Position numbers and translations under genes: made by a program. Shown piece by piece: positions 10,101 through 16,015 of a DNA stretch of 62,738 nt (positions within the stretch are counted from its first letter, which is position 1; each line of letters starts with the position of its first letter). The notes under the pieces were generated by a model. That model had not been told where the DNA came from. It made no database searches and saw only the letters and a list, made by a program, of their open reading frames with translations. The stretch is from Prosthecochloris sp. (GTDB taxonomy: Bacteria > Bacteroidota > Chlorobiia > Chlorobiales > Chlorobiaceae): NCBI GenBank assembly GCA_004028745.1, contig RAZP01000056.1, positions 1-62,738 on the forward strand, given 5' to 3'.

Positions 10101-11143
10101 GTATTTCTTGCCAGCCCCGGGTCGCTTTTAATAGCATCGGTAAGCTTGTCGAGACCGGTGCCGGTATCCGATTGATCGACATAGAAGTATTGTACCCAGC
10201 TTGCAAGATCGTCAAGACTGGCATTTCTGTTGCCGTCTTCATTGAGGATGTAATCTCCTTCAATGTCAAACCCGAGGTGGTAGACGCCGTCGGCAACCGT
10301 ATTTACAAAATTCTTGCCGAACATCCGTGTCGATGCGCCATCGTTCTGTACAAGGTGGAATCCTGATTCGTACCCGTTTTCATCATCCCCGTGCAGTTCT
10401 ATCCATTCATCCTCGTAATTATTTTGAATGTATTCATTGATAAGCACGATATCGTCTGCCGAGATCTGATTGTCTTCCGCAACTCCGGTTTCCCTGATAG
10501 CTTCATCGATGATTTCATTCATCCTGTCGGCATTATCGGCTCCTTCTGCGATTTCTGCATCTGTAATATTCTGGTCAAGGCCGCGATCAGCCATAATCGT
10601 GTCGGTGATTCTGTCGAGACCGGTATCGGTTGTAGAATGATCGGTGTAAAATTGCGTCAGCCATTCGGCAACCTGATCAACGGTAGCGTTCGGGTCGCCG
10701 TCTTCATTGAGCAGAGTATCCCCCTCGATTTCAAATCCAAGATGGTAAATACCGTCTGCTACCGTGTTGATAAGGTTGTCTCCACGGTACCTCTGTGTTG
10801 CTCCGTCGTTCTGCACAAAATGGAACCCCGACTCATACCCGTTCTCATCGTCGCCATGCAGCTCTATCCATTCTTGTTGGTGGTTCGCTCGTATATAAGC
10901 GTTTATTTCCCGGACTTCATCTCCGGTAATGACTCCGTCCTTCATGGCACCGGTAGCGTCAACAGCCTCGGTGATGATGTCGTTCATTGCCGCTGCCGCT
11001 TTGGCTCCGGCTTCTATGTCTTGTTGAGAAATCCGTCCGGCGAGCCCCGGGTCGTTATAAATAGCATCAACAAGCTGATCAAGCCCGTTGTTCTCAGGAT
11101 TTTCAGGCGCTATTTCCAGGCTTTCTGATTTCTTTTCAATCAT
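7145..11143 (-). CDS. RTX-type calcium-binding repeat protein with triplicated N-terminal module
   Basis: A 1332-residue, very acidic protein. Residues ~20-174, 175-329 and 330-480 are three copies of one module. Each begins GLD-L-DAI/TDTI, has an EF-hand-like loop (DGVITGDEV, DNQISADDI, DGNISVDDV), the signature EWxELHGDDENG, GFHxVQNDG, NTVADGxYHLGF, and a second acidic loop NEDGDxNA. From ~483 to ~1235 run dozens of nonapeptide GGxGxDxLx repeats, which in known RTX proteins bind calcium and fold outside the cell. The last ~95 residues are the likely type I secretion signal region. No signal peptide or ABC/HlyD secretion genes are nearby. Probable roles are surface layer, adhesion or secreted binding protein; no lytic or protease domain is visible. 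Antisense frames within it are compositional shadows. Confidence 0.9.
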   Translation of the reverse strand: MIEKKSESLEIAPENPENNGLDQLVDAIYNDPGLAGRISQQDIEAGAKAAAAMNDIITEAVDATGAMKDGVITGDEVREINAYIRANHQQEWIELHGDDENGYESGFHFVQNDGATQRYRGDNLINTVADGIYHLGFEIEGDTLLNEDGDPNATVDQVAEWLTQFYTDHSTTDTGLDRITDTIMADRGLDQNITDAEIAEGADNADRMNEIIDEAIRETGVAEDNQISADDIVLINEYIQNNYEDEWIELHGDDENGYESGFHLVQNDGASTRMFGKNFVNTVADGVYHLGFDIEGDYILNEDGNRNASLDDLASWVQYFYVDQSDTGTGLDKLTDAIKSDPGLARNTDADDINAGADYANAMNRIIIEAIENTGVADDGNISVDDVRTINAYIREHHLEEWVELHGDDENGEETGFHLVQNDGSNIQFRGDNLINTVADGIYHLGFEIEGDYILNEDGDQNANLGELATWLNYYYLDKEIIYGSENADVIRGLNHAEEVYGREGDDKVYLDAGDDFADGGDGNDTLLGGAGNDILAGGDGDDKLYGQEGNDIIAGQEGSDYIHGGEGDDYLHGGSGNNKVYGGTGNDMLIAEDGDDVLSGDDGDDTLTGGSGDDKLYGGAGADKLDGGDGNDKLYGQDGDDKLYGGDGDDYLHGGNDNDLLDAGSGNNKAYGGGGNDEITAGDGNDVLSGDDGNDIITGNGGDDKLYGGTGIDTLYGGKGDDYLYGQDGSDTLTGEEGNDYLHGGNGDDALDAGSGDNRVYGGGGNDKMNAGDGNDILSGDDGNDTITGNGGDDKIYGGSGEDSLQGGTGNDYLYGQDDNDKLSGGEGDDYLHGGNGNDALDAGEGHNRLYGGSGDDELTAGNGNDTLSGDDGNDTITGNGGDDKIYGGAGTDVLYSGTGADYLYGQNDNDYLYGEEGNDYLHGGNGDDHLDAGSGDDRLYGGAGTDALQGGTGNDYLYGQDDDDKLSGGEGDDYLHGGNGNDVLDAGEGHNRLYGGAGNDMLVAFGGDDKLSGDDGDDTIIANAGNDRLYGGNGIDKLYAGEGDDYLYGHAGNDQLYGETGNDYLNAGSGDDTLSGGSGNDRLYGQDGNDVLAGEEGDDRLYGGNENDTLSGGEGIDHLYGQNGADRLYGENGNDYLNGGNDNDYLYGGNGDDRLYGYNGDDVLYGESGNDYLHGGNGNDILIGGDGTDLLYGGEGDDILLGGGGTDLLYGQNGNDHLVSLDDNANDTMKGGNGTDRFYFKPLNGDDLISDFSQSEQDSVMIIDNDNDPDSFSVNLEFEHVDLNGNGKAESTVITMSSLEGDPLGTVTVYGTLMTEANIVEETGNYALIM

Positions 11144-11458
11144 GGCTAAGGGGGTTTGATATGAAATAAATACACATGTTCACGCTATGAGCGGAACAAT
11201 ACAAGGGGTAAATATGTATTTTCGGTTAATTGGGGGGTGAAGACCTATTTCATGGTAAATGTAAAGAATTCTCTGCATACTGAAAAGGAGAATGCCTGTA
11301 TATCGGTCTGTCCTTTTGCATTTTGCTTTGCCAGGTTGAAAAATAAAATAAGGTTTAGTTGCCTGTAAGTAGGCTTCTTAAGTATTATAAGGTGTAATAA
11401 AAGTGTGTTATGGGTTGTTGCAAAAAATTAACAATTGTTAGGAGAGTGAGGTGACAGA
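11144..11458. other. Divergent intergenic region
   Basis: This 315 bp lies between the divergently transcribed RTX and AlkD-like genes. It is A/T-rich and must hold both promoters. I see no gene, terminator or convincing operator in it. Confidence 0.5.
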
Positions 11459-12163
11459 GTGGCATATTCGGAAATACATAATAAGTTCAAAGAGCTTGCT
11501 GACCCTGCGATAGCGGAACACTCTCAACGTTTTTTCAAAACAGGCAGAGGGGAATATGGGGATGGCGATCAGTTTCTGGGTATCCGCGTACCGGTGATCA
11601 GGGCGCATGTCAGGAAGTTCCGGCAGGAATCCATGGAGGAAATCCGGAAACTGCTCAGCTCCCGCTTTCATGAGGAGCGTCTCTTCGCTCTGCTCCTTCT
11701 CGTAAAGAAATTCGAAAAAGGCAGTGAAAGCGAGCGGCAGGCTGTTTACAGGCTGTATCTTGAAAATACAAAACATGTCAACAACTGGGATCTTGTTGAC
11801 AGTTCGGCGCCGTACATTGTCGGTTCATGGCTGGAAACCCGCAATAAAGCTCCTCTTTACAGGCTTGCACGATCCGTAGATCTCTGGGAGAGAAGAATCG
11901 CGATCATGTCGACCTTTCACCTGATCAGAAAAAACAGCTTCGACGATGCGCTTCAGATATCGCTGCTTCTGAAGCGCGACCCTGAGGATTTGATACACAA
12001 GGCTGTAGGTTGGATGCTCAGGGAAGTTGGTAAACGGGATATGGCTGTGGAAACAGCATTTCTCAAGGAACATTACAAGGAAATGCCCCGCACGATGCTG
12101 CGTTATGCCATAGAGCGGTTTCCTGAAGATGAACGAAAGAGGTATCTGAAAGGTTTGGAGTGA
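11459..12163 (+). CDS. DNA alkylation repair protein (AlkD-like)
   Basis: A 234-residue protein of the AlkD-type HEAT-repeat glycosylase family, which excises N3- and N7-alkylated bases from DNA in the cytoplasm. Recognisable segments are FLGIRVPVIR near residue 40, HEERLFALLLLV, NNWDLVDSSAPYIVG, the WERRIAIMST motif and KAVGWMLREVGKRD near the C-terminus. Length matches the family. The start is a GTG with AGGAGAGTGAGGTGA just upstream. It stands alone on the plus strand. Substrate range cannot be judged from sequence. Confidence 0.9.
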   Translation: MAYSEIHNKFKELADPAIAEHSQRFFKTGRGEYGDGDQFLGIRVPVIRAHVRKFRQESMEEIRKLLSSRFHEERLFALLLLVKKFEKGSESERQAVYRLYLENTKHVNNWDLVDSSAPYIVGSWLETRNKAPLYRLARSVDLWERRIAIMSTFHLIRKNSFDDALQISLLLKRDPEDLIHKAVGWMLREVGKRDMAVETAFLKEHYKEMPRTMLRYAIERFPEDERKRYLKGLE

Positions 12164-12221
12164 AGTTGGCAGGAGGCGTGGCTGGGGTAGAGTTGCATTA
12201 TGGCTGCTTTTATGCTAATAT

Positions 12222-12237
12222 ATGAGCGAGTGTTCAT
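12222..12237. promoter_or_regulatory. Candidate ArsR-family operator
   Basis: ATGAGC-GAGT-GTTCAT is an imperfect 6-4-6 palindrome resembling SmtB/CzrA-type operators (TGAAC...GTTCA). It lies directly at the head of the repressor gene, as expected for autoregulation. The assignment is by pattern only. Confidence 0.4.
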
Positions 12238-12632
12238 GTAATGTGTATATTGCCATGCCGGAAAGAAAAGCAGAAGTATGTCAGGAAGAATGCTTTCATC
12301 CTGAAATGCTTGAAAAAGCAAGGAAAGCCATGATGCCTGAGGAGACGCTGCAGGACCTTGCAGAGTTGTTCAAGGCGCTTGGTGATCATACACGGGTGAA
12401 AATACTCAACGCCCTTTACCATTCTGAACTTTGTGTGTGTGATCTTACTTCGATACTGGAGATGAACCAGTCGGCGGTGTCACATCAGTTGCGTGTTCTC
12501 AGAGCGGGCAAGATTGTAAAGTCAAGAAAAGAGGGTAAAAATGTTTTTTATTCTCTTGATGATGCGCATATCCAAAAGCTTATTGATATTGGCTCGGAAC
12601 ATGTCATCGAACAGACGTACGGAAAATCATGA
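12222..12632 (+). CDS. ArsR/SmtB-family metal-sensing repressor
   Basis: A winged-helix repressor of up to 136 residues that releases DNA on binding metal ions. It has ALGDHTRVKILNAL, the CadC-type metal box ELCVCDL, the recognition helix QSAVSHQLRVLR and the wing SRKEGKNVFYSL. The N-terminus adds cysteines (C4, C6 and a C-x3-C in VCQEEC), as in CadC-like Cd/Pb/Zn sensors. The ATG at 12222 gives the longest product, but neither start has a Shine-Dalgarno sequence, and an operator-like palindrome overlies 12222-12237. The ATG at 12255 may therefore be the true start (125 residues). It lies upstream of a metal efflux permease, its likely target. Confidence 0.88.
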   Translation: MSECSCNVYIAMPERKAEVCQEECFHPEMLEKARKAMMPEETLQDLAELFKALGDHTRVKILNALYHSELCVCDLTSILEMNQSAVSHQLRVLRAGKIVKSRKEGKNVFYSLDDAHIQKLIDIGSEHVIEQTYGKS

Positions 12633-12704
12633 TTTTTTTTATATTTCATATGAACAATTCATCACATGAATATATGTTGGTTGAAGAGATTGGCAATATA
12701 ATAA

Positions 12705-12818
12705 GGACACCTCTGTTTATCGTCATGAGTCCCGATTGCATCGGGATGCAAGGCGAACGGAGCCCCGACAGGTCGGGATCAACGAAGCAATTGAAGCGCG
12801 GAATAAATAGAGGTGCCC
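12705..12818 (+). mobile_element. MITE-like element, copy C
   Basis: A 114-bp element with left end GGACACCTCTGTTTAT and right end complementary to GGGCACCTCTATTTATT, flanked by ATAA on both sides (12701-12704, 12819-12822). The interior keeps GCAAGGCGAACGGAGC and GAAGCAATTGAAGCGCGG. Two segments have been replaced by palindromes, TCCCGATTGCATCGGGA and CCCGACAGGTCGGG. It lies between the arsR-type gene and the permease. Confidence 0.9.
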
Positions 12819-12845
12819 ATAACACACTTTATCTGGAAGTAAGTA

Positions 12846-13910
12846 ATGAATGACTACGTAAACGCTATCTACGAGGTGATATTGGCCTCGTGGGATGTTC
12901 TTCTGGAGTCGGCGCCTTATGTGCTGCTCGGATTTTTTGTCGCTGGACTTTTCAAAGCCTTGCTGTCCCGTGATTTTATAACAAAACATCTCGGAGGAAA
13001 CCGCATGTCAAACATTGTCAAAGCTTCGGCTTTAGGGGTTCCTGTTCCTTTATGCAGCTGCGGAGTTCTTCCGGCGGCTGCGGGGTTGAAGGAACAGGGT
13101 GCGGGCAAAGGAGCGGTGACCTCTTTTTTGATATCAACACCTGAAACCGGTGTTGATTCGATTGCCGTGACATATGCGCTTCTTGACCCTCTCATGACGG
13201 TAATAAGACCTGTTGTATCGTTCTTTACGGCGATTGCAGCGGGCATTTCAGTGTCGCTCACGGAAACAAAGGACACGAGCACCGGACCAGTGGTTTCGCG
13301 TCAGCCCTTGGAGCCATCATGCAGCAGTTCCTGCTGCTGTGAGCGTAATGCCGACAAAAAGGAATCAGTTACAGACAAACTGAAAGGCGGAATGAAGTTT
13401 GCCTTTAATGACCTGCTGCAGGATATCGGCAAGTGGTTTCTGGTGGGGATCCTTCTTGCGGGAGTTATATCTGTGTTTGTTTCTCCGGGGACTGTAAGCA
13501 GCTATTTCGGGAACGAGTACCTTTCGATGGTGTTGATGCTTGCAATTGCAATACCTCTTTATGTTTGCGCAACCGCTTCTACCCCAATTGCCGCTGCACT
13601 TGCGTTAAAAGGCATTTCACCCGGTGCAGCTCTTGTTTTTCTTCTTGCCGGACCGGCAACCAATGTTGCCTCGCTTACGGTTGCTTCAAAAATTCTCGGA
13701 AAAAAAGCCGTGATTGTTTACCTCGCGGTCATCATTGTTATGTCTTTTGCTGCCGGTATACTCGTTAATTATCTCTACGCATCCCTTGGGCTTGATGTAG
13801 CGAACTGGATTCAAAAAGGTGCCCACGAAGAACACGGGATTGTTGCCATAGTTTCTTCAATTACGCTGCTGGTTTTGATAGGGCGTACTTTTCTGCCCGT
13901 GAAAAAATAA
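12846..13910 (+). CDS. SO_0444-family Cu/Zn efflux permease (DUF318)
   Basis: A 354-residue inner-membrane permease with about eight membrane helices in two halves. The signature VPVPLCSCGVLP is at residues ~65-75 (C70, C72), and the mirrored half has ATASTPIAAALALKG. Between the halves is a hydrophilic loop containing CSSSCCC, a probable metal-binding site. Members of this permease group beside ArsR regulators are annotated as copper/zinc or arsenic exporters; the substrate here is inferred from the CadC-like regulator 213 bp upstream. The MITE copy C separates regulator and permease and may affect their co-transcription. Confidence 0.85.
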   Translation: MNDYVNAIYEVILASWDVLLESAPYVLLGFFVAGLFKALLSRDFITKHLGGNRMSNIVKASALGVPVPLCSCGVLPAAAGLKEQGAGKGAVTSFLISTPETGVDSIAVTYALLDPLMTVIRPVVSFFTAIAAGISVSLTETKDTSTGPVVSRQPLEPSCSSSCCCERNADKKESVTDKLKGGMKFAFNDLLQDIGKWFLVGILLAGVISVFVSPGTVSSYFGNEYLSMVLMLAIAIPLYVCATASTPIAAALALKGISPGAALVFLLAGPATNVASLTVASKILGKKAVIVYLAVIIVMSFAAGILVNYLYASLGLDVANWIQKGAHEEHGIVAIVSSITLLVLIGRTFLPVKK

Positions 13911-14005
13911 AGTGTAGCTCGAAAAAAATGTCTTCTTGTGGTAGTGCTCTTTTTTATGGTGCATGCTGTGTATTTTACAGGTAAAATCAAGTAAGATATT
14001 GAAGG

Positions 14006-15082
14006 ATGCGAGCCATGGTTTCCCGGAACAGCAACCGTACCAATTTTCTGGTTCTGCTTTGTTTTCTTCTCAGCGGATGTGCATCAACTGCTGTAGGTGC
14101 TCTGGAAGAGCTGCCTGAGCCACCGGTCAGGATCTTTTTCGCAACCGACAGGAACCAGGAGAATTCACCGGAGCCGGGCGAAAAGTACGGGAGTGATCGC
14201 GGAGCAATTACCTACGGGATCTGCTCCGTTTCCATTCCACCCGGCCATCGTATCGGAGAGCTTGAGCGTCCGGTAATCAGTGAGGATGTTATGGAACATG
14301 TTGTGCTCACGGACGTTTCTCTTTATGATATCCGGGATTTTTTTACGGAGATGTCGGGGTTTGTTGACCGTTCGTCCGGAAAAAAAATGCTTGTTTTCAT
14401 ACATGGCTACAACATGACTTTTGAAAAAACCGCCCGCCGGACGGCCCAGATAGTCAAGGATCTTGGTTTTGACGGCTGTTCGGTTTTCTACAGCTGGCCC
14501 TCTCGAGGCAAGGTGAGCGGGTATCCTGTCGATGAAACCAACGTCAAGTGGTCGGAAAAAAACCTTAAACAGTTTCTTGGGGATATTGCTGTGAGGTCGG
14601 GTGCAGAAAACATTTTTCTTATGGCACACAGTATGGGTAACCGTGCTTTGACCGGTGCTTTCCTGGAGTTGATCGAGGAGCGGCCGCATTTGAAAAACCG
14701 CTTCCGGGCGTTGCTGCTTACCGCCCCTGATATCGATGCGGAGATTTTCAGGAGGGATATGGCCGAAAGCCTTAAACAGTCGGGTGCCCTTATTACCATT
14801 TATGCATCGAGCAGGGACAAAGCTCTGAAAGTTTCGAAAAGCATCCATGGTTATCCGAGAGTAGGTGATGCTCATGATATCCCTCTGATCGTTCCAGGTA
14901 TCGAAACGATCGACGCTTCCAGTGTCGATACAAGTTTTCTTGGCCATTCCTATTTCAACGGCTCGAGGTCGGTACTTTCGGATATGTTTTACATCCTCAA
15001 TGAGGAGCTGCGGGCCGATGAGCGCTTTTCCCTTGAAGCGGTTGATACAACGGATGGCCGCTACTGGAGGTTTAAAGAGTAG
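14006..15082 (+). CDS. Alpha/beta-hydrolase lipoprotein (DUF900 family)
   Basis: A 358-residue exported hydrolase. The N-terminus is a lipoprotein signal with lipobox LLSGC (C25). The DUF900 head (PVRIFFATDRNQ, residues ~40-50) is followed by an alpha/beta-hydrolase core: oxyanion region MLVFIHGYNMTF and nucleophile elbow MAHSMGNRAL (S209). The catalytic aspartate is probably in TAPDIDAEIF or nearby, and a late histidine in LGHSYF. Such proteins are esterase/lipase-like; no substrate can be named. The start may be the ATG at 14006 or 14015. It is not visibly in an operon. Confidence 0.85.
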   Translation: MRAMVSRNSNRTNFLVLLCFLLSGCASTAVGALEELPEPPVRIFFATDRNQENSPEPGEKYGSDRGAITYGICSVSIPPGHRIGELERPVISEDVMEHVVLTDVSLYDIRDFFTEMSGFVDRSSGKKMLVFIHGYNMTFEKTARRTAQIVKDLGFDGCSVFYSWPSRGKVSGYPVDETNVKWSEKNLKQFLGDIAVRSGAENIFLMAHSMGNRALTGAFLELIEERPHLKNRFRALLLTAPDIDAEIFRRDMAESLKQSGALITIYASSRDKALKVSKSIHGYPRVGDAHDIPLIVPGIETIDASSVDTSFLGHSYFNGSRSVLSDMFYILNEELRADERFSLEAVDTTDGRYWRFKE

Positions 15083-15094
15083 GTATGACCTGAA

Positions 15095-15190
15095 TTGAGC
15101 GGTTGTCGAGCATACTGGAAATGCAAGGCGAAGGGAGTGCAAGTGCAGTTGTAGTGAACTACCGCAAGCACCCTTTAACAAAGTAGTTCC
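15095..15190. repeat. Degenerate repeat related to the MITE core
   Basis: The segment contains TTGAGCGGTTG and ATGCAAGGCGAAGGGAG, resembling the GAGCGGTTCAAGTGCAAGGCGAACGGAG-type core of copies A, C and D. It has no recognisable terminal inverted repeats, so it is an old fragment at best. Confidence 0.3.
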
Positions 15191-15356
15191 GGTGTGATCG
15201 GCAATCCCGGAGGGTTTCACAGTGTGCGGTTTTTCTGGTTTTTTTTGTATCAACCAACAGATTTCGGTATTTATTAGTTGTTCTGTAGAACCATTAAGTT
15301 TATATATGGCATATTCTTATACAGGTTAAGCGCAATGTGAAACGATCAGTTTAGGT

Positions 15357-15995
15357 ATGATAAAGGCGATCTTATGGGACAACGACGGGCTTCTTCTCGA
15401 CAGTGAAGCTGTTTTTTTCGAGCTGACGCAGGAAGTGTTTGCCGATTTCGGATTTGATCTCAAAGAAGAACATTGGGGAATAGAGTATCTGGGGAAAGCA
15501 AAACGTACTCGTCAGCTGGCACAGGAAATGGGTATGGACTCGGATACTGTCAGTACAGTTATTGAAAGGCGCGACCGGAAGTTTCTCGAAGTGTTGCAGC
15601 ATCCTGTTCCCCTGCGGCCCAAAGTTCGTGAAACACTCAACACCCTTGCCGGACGGTTCAAACAAGGTGTTGTTACAGGGAGCCCTCGTGAAAAGGTTGA
15701 GCTGATGCATCGCTCCAGCGGTCTGAACGGCTATTTTGACGTTATTGTAACCCATGATGATGTGACCGAAACCAAGCCTCACCCCGAGCCTTATCTCACC
15801 GCAATGGAACGTCTGGGTGTAAAACCCGGTTCATGCATCGCTGTCGAAGATTCCGAACGGGGACTTGCTTCAGCGCACGCTGCCGGAATTGCCTGTATTG
15901 TTGTTCCGAACCATCTGACGCGGATTCAGAGATTCGAGCAGGCGCATGCAATTGAAGAGGATGTTGCCGGGGTCCTGAAACATCTGCAGTCATGA
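15357..15995 (+). CDS. HAD-superfamily phosphatase / phosphoglucomutase-like
   Basis: A 212-residue haloacid-dehalogenase subfamily IA enzyme. Motif I is LWDNDGLLLDSE (nucleophile D8, acid/base D10). A helical cap domain spans ~15-80, motif II is VVTGSP, and motif IV is AVEDSERGLASAHAAG, all typical of beta-phosphoglucomutase-like sugar phosphatases. The hydrophobic first strand has WDND instead of the common FDMD, which is conservative. The cytoplasmic substrate is unknown. It converges on uvrA with a 20-bp gap. Confidence 0.88.
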   Translation: MIKAILWDNDGLLLDSEAVFFELTQEVFADFGFDLKEEHWGIEYLGKAKRTRQLAQEMGMDSDTVSTVIERRDRKFLEVLQHPVPLRPKVRETLNTLAGRFKQGVVTGSPREKVELMHRSSGLNGYFDVIVTHDDVTETKPHPEPYLTAMERLGVKPGSCIAVEDSERGLASAHAAGIACIVVPNHLTRIQRFEQAHAIEEDVAGVLKHLQS

Positions 15996-16015
15996 TTGAA
16001 GAGTGATGATGGCTG

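Noticed and set aside
7988..10366. Long open frames on the plus strand across the RTX gene
   Set aside because: They are antisense to GGxGxDxLx repeats; the repetitive codon pattern keeps several frames open, and the translations are low-complexity I/V/A strings.
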